DNA from: Nymphaea colorata | Taxonomy: Eukaryota; Streptophyta; Magnoliopsida; Nymphaeales; Nymphaeaceae | Length of the DNA stretch: 64,000 nt | Assembly (NCBI RefSeq): GCF_008831285.2 | Contig: NC_045145.1 | Location: forward strand, 16,756,040 to 16,820,039 | Direction of reading: 5' to 3' | Shown here: positions 1 to 11,900 of the stretch, piece after piece | Layout: every line of letters starts with the position of its first letter | How positions within the stretch are numbered: the first letter of the stretch is position 1 | Position numbers and translations under genes: made by a program | Notes under the pieces: generated by a model | What the model was told of the DNA's origin: nothing | The model's database searches: none | Seen by the model: the letters and a program-made list of their open reading frames with translations, nothing else

Positions 1-549
1 AAATCTCACTTTCTTACTTTCAAATAGTGAATGTATGTGTGACGCCTGTTTGGATCTTATGACGGATACCTGTTTCAAATAGTCAAAGTTACTTTTTAAA
101 CTTTGAGTTTTCCTGATTAAGTTGGCTGATACAGTGTGTTGTCCCTTCGATTTCTGTGAAAACGGTAGCGCATCAACCATTCAAATCTGCAAGGTAGCGC
201 CACAGTAGCCCAATTCTGAAGCAGACTCTGAACCCCAAGAACATGAAGAAGTTTCAGCTTCTCACGTCAACCCCACCTGCAAGTCTTCTTCGTCGGAGAA
301 GAGACTGAAGAATCCGCTCCACCCCCACGCTGTCAATATGACATTATTGACAAAAACCCATGGAGGGCCAGTAAGTGGTTTAAAGTTTTCACCTTATTAA
401 ATCAATTTAAAAGTAATTTAGATTATTTGTAAATTCATAATAAACTTATAAAAAAGATGCAAGCCGATATACAACGATAGGCAGCTCACAATGGCGTGTA
501 TTTGGCATCGCAGATCCAAATTTAATCTGCTTCTGCTGTCATATAATAA

Positions 550-905
550 ATGGATAGGTTTCATCACTTTGAACAGGTATCTATCATAAGATTGATCAAT
601 TTTGAACAGCTTGCAAAAATGACAATAACAACTCAAAAAGCAGATAATATTTCCTCTCTTGTAGTTGTTGATCAAGTCAGCGCCAATATACCAGTTCCAA
701 CAGCAAGTATTCAGAGAGATTTGATTTTCCGGCAACGAACAATATCAGATTTTACTTGGTAATATAATAGGGAAATAAATGAGTCAGTTATGCTTGGGTT
801 ACTCACATTGAAAAGGACCCATTTGACACCTTCAATGATGAAGAAATCATTAAGCATTATCTTCAAGATATAAAAGCTGATGAAACGATTACTGAGTTAG
901 TTCTC
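550..905 (+). pseudogene. Unrecognised protein-like relic, frame-broken
   Basis: An ATG-initiated frame runs from 550 to 762 (70 codons) and ends at a stop. A second frame, read from about 789 to 905, has the composition of real protein (acidic and amphipathic, including the stretch FNDEEIIKHYLQDIKADE). The two parts are out of frame, with stop codons between them. I do not recognise the family. The arrangement suggests an old, decayed coding sequence, possibly from a retroelement or other mobile sequence. Chance open frames in AT-rich DNA remain possible for the first part; the second looks less like chance. Confidence 0.25.
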
Positions 906-1220
906 CATTGTAGTTGTTTAATTTATTTTTTTGAGGCCGATTTTAAGTTTGTTCATAACTATAATTTATAAATTGAGAGACCATAAAATTGGGCCGATAA
1001 GTTGTCAGACTGGTCGATAATTTATTTTTTAATAATAATTTGTTTAAATATATATATATATTGTTATAATTAATTATATTTAGATATTAAATTATATTAA
1101 AATACATATTTTGATTTTAATTTGACTAAATAGAGAGCTAGGTATCGAGCTCAGGCTGCAGTCACGGGCTGTGGCCTGACCCTCGCCTGCCTTCTTATAT
1201 AACTTCATCTTCTCATGTAC

Positions 1221-1373
1221 ATCATTGTATATTATCCTGAACTTCGTTATATGTGTCATACTAATGCATGATTTTTCAGTATGGTTAATGACTATCATTG
1301 TATATTATCCTGAACTTGGTTATATGTGTCATACTAGTGCATGATTTTTCATGTGACAGTATGGTTAATGACT
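1221..1373. repeat. Tandem duplication, 73/80-bp units
   Basis: Unit 1 (1221-1293) and unit 2 (1294-1373) are nearly identical, beginning ATCATTGTATATTATCCTGA and ending GTATGGTTAATGACT. They differ by a few substitutions and a 7-bp insertion in unit 2. No coding function is seen. Confidence 0.9.
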
Positions 1374-2477
1374 AAAATACTTTTAGTTCATACTGAAAAA
1401 GAAAAGTTTTTTGAAGACAAATTGAAAATAAAAAAAAAAAGTAAATAAAACAATGAAGAACATTTTTTTAATAAATTATCAAAACATCTTTCCCTCCTTT
1501 ACTGCGCATGTAACTTTCTTTCACACTAATTGAAGCCTTTTCTTTCACACTAATCAGAATATTGTCATTTAAAACTCCTTGTTCACATCTTTTCAATCCC
1601 ACCAAGTATTTATTCCTTGTGACAAACATTCACCGGATTCAAACTGCCGACTGTCCATCTCACACCTATAGTTTGACAAACCATGTCAACTCATTTAGCT
1701 CTTAGATTGTCATGCTTTACAAGAACCCAACATCTTGACCAACAAGACTCCATTTTCAAGCGAACATCTTTCTACTTTCATCACTCTGAGTACTTCCCAT
1801 GGATGATTAACATTTGCCATATCTCATCAAATTACAACTGCCCGTAAGTAGAAATAGTTTACCTCTTAAGTCTTAAACCAAGGCTACCAACATACAATTA
1901 AATCATGTTTTGCAATTAAATTGTTTCCAACATATAATTAATATAACTTGTTCTAAATGCTAGAACTAGTCTAACCACTAACTATTCAATCACAAAAATT
2001 AAATTTTAATTCAAACCTGAGGTACCAACAATTCCACTAACCTAATGTAAGTACATAAATTGAAACTGCCATCGAATTAATTTAACCGACGGAGTCCTAC
2101 TTCTAATCTAGAAATAAGAAGCTAATTTTTCTTTATGGATTGTCTAAAACTCTCAAATAAACTGAATTTATAGTTGTCAGCAAGAAACTTAACCAAATAA
2201 ATAAATAAAAGGCAATTAAAGTAAATATTTTCTTTTATTGTATTTTTAAATTCTTTTACTTAAAATGACATTATTCTACAAACCATATTGGGAAATGTCA
2301 AACATTTTTACGAATTTTTGTAGATCTAGTGTGGCTGCTGCATATCGGCCGATACGCGTCGATGCGTTGTGTCGTCAAGAATTCCGAGACGATAACTTTT
2401 GCCGTGAAACTACTTCTTCCAAAAGAAAAGGGGACTTTACAAACATGTTGCGAAAGTTGAGTCGTAGGTAAACGCCC

Positions 2478-2672
2478 ATGTTGAAATTCTCCTGCTCATT
2501 GCTCCGTCGCCGGAGCGCCCATACCCTGGCAGACTCTCCAAGCCCGAATCTGAAGAGGAAGATTGAAGAATGGAATAGGTTGAGGAGAGGAGGGGAAAGG
2601 GGAAGAAGGATGAGCTCTTTGTCCCTGTTCCAGAGTCCAAGGCGTTTCTCGATACAGCCACCATGCCCATGA
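2478..2672 (+). other. Possible upstream ORF overlapping the start of the 111-aa gene
   Basis: A 64-codon ATG frame begins 185 bases before the proposed start of the downstream small protein, in a different frame, and overlaps that start by 10 bases. It is basic and low in complexity and resembles no known protein. If the transcript starts upstream of 2478 this would be an overlapping uORF likely to lower translation of the main frame. The transcription start is unknown. Confidence 0.3.
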
Positions 2673-4685
2673 TCCTCACGGCCGTTGCCATCGCTTTGTT
2701 TGCAAAGATTTTGATGATGGTGCGACTCTTACACCTTTAGAGCCCTAAATTCGCTATCCACACTAGTTCTCCTATTGATTTCTGGTGATGCTGTCTTTAG
2801 TTTTCGAGCTTTTGTTGATGATGTTCCGTCGAATTCTTGACACGGTCCCTGTTTCTATTTATTTTTTCGGTTTCGTTTTGTGTGCTTAAATGTCCGTCAA
2901 ATGATGTGATGAGGAGGATTTTAAAATTTATGTTTCCTTTATGATGCTATGTTTTCATTTTTTGGTGTATTTTGAAGTGAAACTTCATTTCGCTATATGT
3001 CATGGCAAGACGCCTAGATTGTGTAATAAGTCATCAATTTCTGATGCCGAATTTGGTGGTTCTCTTCTTCTCCTTCGGATGGCATTTTGAAGTTCAATCA
3101 TTTCTGGGAAACCGTAATCTTGGTATTCTTTTGGGCCGATTTATAATTGTATCTATGCCGGTCTAGCGTCCTTCAGGCTTGATAAAATGGTAATGGAACA
3201 CCAGTGTTACAAAACTGCACGACTTTTCCTTTTTACATCCTTTTGTGTAGTTTCTGATGCTCAGGGTGCTGATTCTTGGAACCTCCTTTGGTGGCAATTG
3301 CGAGGCGGTCTTTTTTGTATTTGCCTTTTAAACCAACAAAAGCATGCTTCAAATTTTTGTTCAAAGTAATATTGGGAAGCTTATGCAACTATCTGTTAGA
3401 GCTTCTGTTTATGATCTGATCTAGCTAATGATACTTAAATATGGTAAAGGAGGATCGCTAGAATAGCGTGGCCACATACTAGCAGCATACAGTTATAATG
3501 CAGTTCTGTGAGGACTGTAAAGAATAGGTATGTGGCTGATAGAATCCAAAAAGAGCTGTAAATGAACTAAGAAAGAGCACCATGAATCAATGCACAATGA
3601 TAAGAATCCTGAACACAAACAGTTGATGTGCATTAAGGCACAAAACTGAAAATTAGATTTGTTAGAATAAATAGAAAGAGAACTTTAAGGATGAACTGGG
3701 TAGGCCCGTAGGGAATGCTGCCCTTTAGCTGTTGGACGTAGCCAAGTGCTAGCTTACTGCTACCTTGGCAGCAAAATGATATATTTTTTTAGAAAAGGAA
3801 ACAAATACAAATAAAGAAATGTACAATTAGTCCTAGATAAATTATATTTTCGTTAATACATATAAGATATTACTTATATTCTGAGTTTCTAACACCTCCT
3901 TCAAATGTACAACGCAATGACCAAAAGTTTGCAAAGGAGGATCGCTGGAAAACATAAATTTGGTGAAAAAATTCTGCATTTTGATATTTGGACGTCACAT
4001 AGAGGAGATAGATTGTTTTTTCTTAAATATTTTTCTCTGACAAAATTATCTTTATATGCTTTATTTGCTCACGAAAATTGTGCATGCAATATGGATTGTG
4101 CTTTTGTTATGATAACATAATTTAGTAGGCCAATCCAGATGAATTCCGATGTTTACCAGCATTGTCTTATACCAAACAATTTTCATTGTTGTAGTAGTCA
4201 TTGTTCTAGATTCAGCCTCAGTAGAAAACAAGGAAACCTCTTGTTTTTTCTTACATTTCGATGATCTAAGTGATTCCCTTAAGAAACAAAAGCGTCTGTC
4301 ATTGATATCTCTTCCCCAGTTGGTATACACAATTAATTTAAGCTAGGAAGATGAAGAATGAACTCTCTTATTAATTGTTCCATTTATATATCGATTCTGA
4401 ATCCTGCACGCATATGAACTTAGGATAGTGCATGTTGAAATTGGCTTGTAGTGTGTACAAGATGAGCTATATCAGTCTGGTAATGCTGAATTACATGAGT
4501 GATTCAACAAGGTTGTATGAGGTTGGATTTTTACAGGAACATGGTGAAATTTATGTGTTAAATGGGTCAAATAGTAATAGTATATGGAAAGATAAGCCTC
4601 TGGATTCTGGTCCTTCTATGCATGATCTTTGATGTCTTGCACTCTAGGAGTTCTGTCACCTTGTCTTGCCAATAGAGAGAGAGAA

Positions 4686-4719
<34 letters not shown>

Positions 4720-5823
4720 TTTGGGTGTTTGTGCATCATAAAACCCATCTATCAGAGATCTTAGTTTGTAAGCCTTAGTTTTTCAATATTGTTTTTCTCA
4801 TGAAATAACTTTTTATCAAGGCGCCTTTTGCCTCCACCATCTGTTTCTTAGTTGGGACAAACTGTTCTCAATTATTCAAAGGGATTCATAGAGTTGAGTA
4901 ATGTCTAGGGCCTGTCCGTGTGGCCAGGTCCAACATACTCAGTTTTCAGAAAGAAACCGGATACTGTAAACCCTGGGTCTATCTATGTGATATGAACCTG
5001 GGATTTCGCCAGTTATTACAGTTTCCTGGTTCATGTTTGCAGGTTCACTTTTTGGCTATTTTCTTGCTATACTACTACATAACTTGCTCTATGTTTGATG
5101 CTGTCCCGCGATCATATACTCCTACTGAACTCTTTTTTTCTCCCTCCTGATACCATAACATTTTTAGTCTGATTTTTTGGCAGTACGATGACAGTAAAGC
5201 ACAAGAAAGGCTAGAGCGCAAAATACAGAATTCGCCTGCTGGGCAAGGAACAGTGAGGATGCTCACTCGTGAAGAATGGGAGGAAATCCAGGAATTAAGG
5301 CCACGTACTCCTTTTGAGTCCAAACTTGCTCGTCCAAATGCACGCATAAGGACTGGAGAGCCTGTACATTTGGTGAGTTTTGTTCTAGTGGATACTAATT
5401 GAGTAAACTTCTGTTGAAATTGGATTAACAAAAAACATAATGTCAAAAGGTTAGTACCCCATCCAGAAAAAATAAAGCCTTCATTGTTTATTATTTCGTT
5501 GATGGTGTGCTATTCTATCTGTGAGAAAGAAATGGAACGGTCGTCTTCCAACTGCTTTCTTGTTGACTGATAGTCTGATATGACCCCCTTCATGAACAGA
5601 ATTTATCGTGTTGAGCGGTCCTAGAAGCAACAACCTTTTTTTTTTTTGGTTCTTTGTTTGTACAAATAACACACCTCTACAAATTTGTAAATTTTTTGTC
5701 GCATTGATAATAATCATGCACCATTTTTTGCAGGAAGACATCAAAGATTGGACTATTGATGTCCTTACTGATGCACTCACAAGAGTTGAAGAGGCCATAC
5801 GCAACAACCGAGAGGATAAGTGA
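2663..5823 (+). CDS. Conserved-looking small protein of unknown function, 3 exons, 111 aa
   Basis: Coding exons are 2663-2719, 5184-5372 and 5734-5823, joined by two phase-0 GT-AG introns (2464 and 361 bp). The protein is 111 aa. Residues 1-19 form one hydrophobic segment (MPMILTAVAIALFAKILMM), which could be a membrane anchor or an organelle-targeting signal. The rest is soluble, highly charged and helix-prone, with a proline-rich middle (ELRPRTPFESKLARP) and an amphipathic C-terminal helix ending in RNNREDK. The start was chosen because it gives the hydrophobic N-terminus and keeps frame with exons 2 and 3, which have good splice sites and non-random protein composition. I recall similar short unannotated plant proteins but cannot name the family. 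The least certain part is exon 1, which is separated by the long intron. No function is proposed beyond a single-pass membrane or organelle protein. Confidence 0.7.
4674..4719. repeat. Compound microsatellite (GA)n(TA)n(GA)n
   Basis: Purine GA repeats flank a central TA run. It lies in intron 1 of the 111-aa protein gene. Confidence 0.95.
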
Positions 5824-8773
5824 CAGATGAATATGCTTTTCAGGTTGAGAAGAAAGGTTTGGAAATACAGCACAGAAGACAGGGAAGGCTGAGCTTTCTT
5901 GTGCTTGAACAAGAAAACAGTTTGTATTCCAGGAGCTGTTGAGAAAGCATGTAAACCCAATTTATGCTTCTCGTCCCAAAGATGTTCAGGGAATTTCTTG
6001 GGAAATCTATCTTCATACTCTGAGCTTTCCCTTGAACCTCAGTATAGAGTTCCCAAACACCTTTTGTCCTCGGCTTGTGGCTTTGTTTCACCCTTGTGCA
6101 TCATTGTTCCACTAAAGTTACCAACTTGTTTCAGTTTAGAACTCGTTTAATTCATTTCTTCCAGGTAAATGTAGCCTTTTTTTGGTTCTTCAAAGGTAAT
6201 GAATGCATGTCAGGAACTGTCATTCTACTGTATAGAGTTGAATTTTGAGGTTTTTAAGTTGAGAAATTTTGGAAGTCTAATATCTCTAGTTAATCCTTCT
6301 CTTGGCACCATTTAGTGCAGGCCTGCTTCATCCAGTTTGCGTATCTAAAAGAAAACGTTGAAGACATGGATGTTTTGAGGACCTTTTTTGTTCTTTTCAA
6401 TGGAAAAGATGGCAACTTTAAATTGTAATAGTTAAAATGGAATATTGAATAGCACGAAAGTGCCAATGCAGAAGTTCTATCAAAGGCAGGATCCTCCCCA
6501 TCAACATCCCTATCATCTAAATTCATAATATACGACTCCTTTATACGCAAATAAGCGGATGGACCTCAGATGAGAACCTGCTTATCTGCTCTGACATTGG
6601 TCTACTGTGATTCTTAATATCTCAAACCATATTTCCAGGATCTCTAATACAAGGCCGCTAAATGTATCTTAACCGGTGGCATATGCAACATGTTGTGGCA
6701 GTAAAGAATTAAAATACCCTTCCCAAAGATGAAACCTTAGTTCAAATCTAAATCCTGCTGCTTTGGGCCCGGAACTCTCTCACGTAGTGCTTCGAGGTCG
6801 AGCCTCACCCAGCGTTTTTCTTTTCGAGGAGCAGGCTCATTGAGTGGGATGGTCTTGGCACAGTTTCTTGCATTGAAACAGAAGAAGATTTCTGTAAAGA
6901 GCCAAGAGCAAATCATGTCAACGTTGTATTTTCAGCTCAATCTTTTGAGCATTTAATTTTCTGGCAACGAAAAGCTGCAACTCCTTAATCTAGTGCAAGC
7001 ATTTTGAATAACAAGACGAGAACTGTAAATTAAAGCTTTGTACGCAGGCGCACACAAAGACAGAGCGAGCGAGAGGGAGAGGGAGAGGGAGAGGGCTACA
7101 ACTCTTAATCTGATGCAATTATGCAAGCATTTGAAATAACAAGGCATGAACTGTAAATGTAAACTTTGCAGAGAGAGAGAGAGGGCGACATCTCCTTAAT
7201 CTAACGCAAGCATGTGAATTAACAAGACAAAAACTGTGAATTTAAAGCTCTGTACAGAAAGTGTGTGAGAGGGTTAAATCTGCCTTCCCATATGCGGAAT
7301 TCGTAGAAAACAAAAATCGAAGCAAACCAGTATCAACTGGGACAGGGTCGATCAAATGGTTGACAGCCCAGATAACAATCAGAGCATATGAACTAGATCC
7401 ATCGTGCCTGATCGAATTTGTGGGAGTCATCACAGTATTGACAGGATGCCATCATCAGCCGCAGAATTAGCTTAAAAATGGTAGTCGTTTATGGCCTGTA
7501 GAGAACCATATAAACAAGCAGTTACATGCACATTAAACAGAAGAATGCAGAGGAAAAAAAAATTGGTTAGACTAAATTGAAAGCCAAAGAATACCTCTTT
7601 CAAGCTTGCCCAACACTTCGATTTCTCTTTTAAAACTTTGGTGGGATAAGGATCCCCCGTATATGGTGTTTTACTTATCGTATTTTAGAGCAAAATGTAT
7701 ACTTCTTGTCAAATTATCAAGGGAACCAAAGTAACAGAACAGAACGTCGAGGGCTATCACATGGTAGAGAAAGAAAGATTTACCGGCGTTTCCTAAAATT
7801 GCGTGATATATTAAACATTTTGACAGCTTAAGAACGGTAACCTTTAGTCTAGTTAAGGAAGTCTTATCTTAGATTGAATGTGAGAGAGAAAGGCTATTCC
7901 ATCTCAAAATTTGCAGCAGTACTGTTATCAATCTCTTATTAATAATTAGAAAGAAGAATCATCAATTTGTTATACAGAAAAAATTAAAAGTTTTCAATAA
8001 AAAAAAAAAGGATCTCCGAGAAAAAAACTGTAACAAATATAACATCAATTGCACTGTGGATTTGTTCCGAGAGTATGTCATTGAGAAAATTGTGATTCGA
8101 GAAGCTTATTTTGGTTTTCACTTCTTAATTTGCTTTTATACTATTTACGATTATGATAAAATTATGATTTGATATGATCACAATTACAGTTTAAGAAGAT
8201 TGAAAACTTCACGATTATTATTTTTTCCTACGGTGCAGGAGACTTTAACTTTTTTATCGTAGTAATGTTAAAAAATAAAATAAATTTTAATGTGGACCAA
8301 TTGGTAGATATGAACTTTCGACAAATAATGACGGCAATTACTCTATTAATATAATGACAACTAATAAACTGATATATTTGGCAAAATAAATTCAATTAGG
8401 AATTGAATTGTAACAGCTTCACAGCCTGTTTTCTGCAAAAAAAAAAAAGGAAAAAACTGTGTGATGCCTAAAATGGGAAACGGCAGCAGGTCGCCACCCC
8501 AACAACCCTAGATAGAGAAATTGACCCGTCATTGACTAGTTTGGATTTGAGACTGGATCTCGGACCCGAATCCGCTTTCAGCATTTGAATCGATCGGGAG
8601 AAAAACGAACATCCTCTACTCCCAAAGCTAGAGCGCGTCCACCTACATTAATTGGATGTGGATCTAGATCCCCTAGTGGATCCGATTGACCTGTTATGAT
8701 TTTGGATCTAGTGTCGTTAAAGACCAGGATTCCCAGGTGTCGGCCCGAGATTCCAGAGAGAGAGAATAAGAAA
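5824..8773. other. Intergenic region between small-protein gene and OPT gene
   Basis: The first few hundred bases are probably 3' UTR of the upstream gene. A diverged three-copy repeat at 6977-7273 is listed separately. The rest is AT-rich with short open frames in several phases that have no protein-like composition. The stretch from about 8500 onward is the OPT promoter side. Confidence 0.6.
6977..7273. repeat. Diverged three-copy tandem repeat with purine-rich spacers
   Basis: Three copies (6977-7095, 7096-7185, 7186-7273) share the order CTCCTTAATCT / GCAAGCAT / AATAACAAG / AACTGTAAAT / AAGCTTTGTAC and then a GA-rich tail. In copy 1 the tail has expanded to a (GAGGGA)n microsatellite (7063-7095) and in copy 2 to (GA)n. 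Divergence between copies shows the array is old. No coding capacity is evident. Confidence 0.75.
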
Positions 8774-8862
8774 ATGCCGATTCAAGGGTGCGCTGGCGAA
8801 TGAAGACCCTTTTTCTAAAATTGGTGAAAGCTTCTGTCTATAAGATTACAAAGAGCACGTAG
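8774..8862 (+). other. Two overlapping short upstream ORFs before the OPT gene
   Basis: ATG at 8774 opens a 9-codon frame ending TGA at 8803. The next ATG (8800) overlaps that stop as ATGA and opens a 20-codon frame ending at 8862. Both precede the OPT start at 8976. They matter only if transcription starts upstream of 8774, which the sequence does not settle. Confidence 0.3.
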
Positions 8863-8975
8863 GAGCTCTTCACAGGAAGAAAGAGAGAAAGAAAGTAAGA
8901 GAGATTAAAGAGTTCTCCTCTCATCATATTCAGGGGAAGGAGAAGAGGTTTTTCTGGGGGAACTCTTGTAGGACG

Positions 8976-11900
8976 ATGGGTGGGCATGGAGGGATCGCCG
9001 ATGCAGCAGATGGCCGGAATTGTCCGTCGGAGACCGACAACCCGGCTAAGGAAATCGGTGAGTCGGCGAGCTAGCCTTTTGCTTTCTTCCTAGAACAGCT
9101 GTTCGTTTTTAACATGAAGAGAATTATATTTGGTTGGTCTTGTTGCACCATTAATGTTACGCAGTTTTTGTCTGTGCTTCATATTCTCGTGGTTATTGCA
9201 TGCGTGATTTTCTGAGGTCGAGGACGAAGATGACCAATTGGCTAAGGATTTCTCTTTACTTCTGAAGATACCAGAAGAAAGATTAGCATGAGTTGTAGTT
9301 AAAAGCACACAGAAAATAGGAAAAAGATACAAAGGCATATAGAATGTTACCAACTTTGCTGGATGTGAAAAACTTTTACGGGTAAATGCAAAAGTTTCTT
9401 CCTGGAAACAAATACCAAAAAAATTTTTTACTTACTTTTCAAATTGACATGCAAAACGTGTGATCTGTAAAAAAAATCACATGATAAATCTCTGATAAAT
9501 TTAAATGAAAATTTTAACCCAGTCGTAGGAGTGCAAAATTTCTTCCCTTTTCCCAATACCAACCGAATGCCGGTCAATTTATCTTCAGATAGGTGGTCAA
9601 TTGTCGTTCAAAATAGATTGTTTAGGAATTCTTTTCATTCCAGACTGCCTGATATTTTTCTCTGATTTCCAAAAACCGTTCTGAATTTTTAGCAAAAAAT
9701 AGTAAATACTTACTGCTAATTAAAAACCTTGATTTCACTCACAAACAAATATACCCGAGGAGAGCACGAAGTTGCAGAAGGTATTCTGTTCTTGTTCAGA
9801 TCAGTTTGTATTTTCTGGTGCAGTAGTAAACGCTAATGGCAGCTCATGTCAGCTCTTTGTTAGACTATATGAAAAAATTGACGGAAAAAAAAAGGGAAGA
9901 GAAGGTTGCCCACCACCAGGGAGCAGAGGCCGATCAGTGGTCTCCTGTGACGGAAAAAGAAACTGTTGAGTTCTCATTGTTCAAACTTCAAACTCACTGA
10001 TTGTTGTGGTCATTGTACTCAGAAATGGAGGACTCACCAATTGAGCAAGTGCGGCTGACAGTCCCAAACACGGATGACCCATCCCTACCCGCCCTCACGT
10101 TCCGGACATGGACCCTCGGCCTCATCTCCTGCGTCGTGCTGGCCTTCCTCAACCAGTTCTTCGGCTACAGGAAGAACCAGATCACCATCACTTCGCTCGC
10201 TGCACAGATCGTGTCGCTGCCCCTCGGGAGGCTCATGGCGGCCAAGCTGCCGAAGAAGATGATCAGGGTGCCGGGGACGAGCTGGGAGTTCTCGCTGAAC
10301 CCTGGCCCCTTCAACATGAAGGAACATGTGCTCATCACGATATTTGCGAGTTCTGGTTCTGGTGGTGTTTATGCTGTTCACATTGTGACCATAATGAGGG
10401 CCTTTTACCACAGAAGCTTCAATCCCCTTGCTGGTTTTCTGCTCTCACAAACCACACAGGTGAATTCCCACTTCTTTAGTCTCTAGATTCTCTACAGTTG
10501 TTTAAAACAGGAAATTTCACTCTGGTTAATTATATGAAATTTCACTTCCTTTGCTCCACATTTCTATTTCTTAAAAGTGAAGGAATTTTTTGCAGTTGCT
10601 TGGTTATGGATGGGCTGGTATCTTCAGGACTTTCCTTGTGGATTCTCCCTACATGTGGTGGCCGAACAACTTGATTCAAGTCTCCTTGTTCAGGTCATCT
10701 CTCTCTCTCTGCTCTCTCTCCGCGTCTCTTTTAAATGCTAAGTGCAGCCATGGAAGCTTCATGGTCAAAGTAAAAACACACAAACCAGTTGGTGGGTCGT
10801 CTTCTTTGGATTGGAAAACGGATTTTTTAAATTAAAGAGATGTTCATAGACAAGAAATTTCTGAGAGGGATAAAAAAGTACGCGTGTGCCGCAGGACCCT
10901 GCATGAAAAGGAAGTGAGGAAGAGGAGGGGGGTGACAAGGCTGCAGTTCTTCATGATCGTGTTCGTCTGCAGTTTCGCCTACTACATCGTGCCGAACTAC
11001 CTGTTCCAGGCCATCTCCCTCTTCTCCGTCGCCTGCTACATCTGGAAGGACAACATCTTCGCCCAGCAGATGGGATCGGGCGACCAGGGGCTGGGCATCG
11101 GGGCCTTCGGGCTCGACTGGTCCACCGTCACCGGCTACCTCGGCTCCCCTCTGGGCTCGCCGGGCTTCGCCATCCTGAACGTGGCGGCCGGCTTCATTCT
11201 GTTCCTCTACGTCCTCGTCCCCATCTCCTACTTCAATAACTCCTACCAGGGCAAGCGCTTCCCTTTCGCATCCTCCGGCGTCTTCGACGGGCAGGGCCAG
11301 CCTTACCATCCCATGTCCGTCATCAACCCGAAGACGTTTGAGTTCGATCCCGTCGCCTACGCCAAGAAGGGTCCGGTCCACCTGAGCAACTTCTTCGCCC
11401 TTGCTTACAGCCTCAACTTCGCCACCCTCACTGCCGTCTTCTCCCACGTGATCCTCTTCCACGGAAGGTACATTTCCCTGGCTCTCTACGATATTATTAT
11501 TCTACTGCGTTACCGCTGCACGACCACCTTGTTTTTTTCTTCTTTCTGGTTTTATATCAGAGAAATTTCCAGGCCTCTTTTAATGTGATTTTACATCTTT
11601 CTTTAACCATTTGATAGAAACAGTGTTGTAGAAATATGAAATTAATTGAATCGAACTTGCCGTAGATCCAAAACCCAATACCACGTCTTCTGTTTCTCTA
11701 AATTAATTAACAAAATTTAGATGTGGCTAAAGCTCTGGTGTCTTATGCAGGTCGATAGTGCAGATGACCAGAAAAGCATTCAACAGAGAGGATGAGGATA
11801 TACACGGCAGATTGATGAGGAAGAACTATAAGAGGGTGCCGGAGTGGTGGTTCAGCATCATTCTTGTTGTAACGATCGGCTTGGCTTTCCTCACCTGTCT

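Larger units (their letters stand above)
1..2477. other. Intergenic region, AT-rich
   Basis: No confident gene is visible. It holds a protein-like relic at about 550-905 and a tandem duplication at 1221-1373, listed separately. Short AT runs occur near 1050-1070. Phrases such as GGCCGAT near 930-1020 recur elsewhere in the window (about 29.8, 37.6 and 45.3 kb) and look like scattered transposon debris. Confidence 0.6.

Noticed and set aside
10827-11462. 211-codon minus-strand open frame across OPT exon 4
   Set aside because: It is the shadow of a GC-rich exon on the other strand; the plus strand encodes conserved OPT sequence with correct splice sites.
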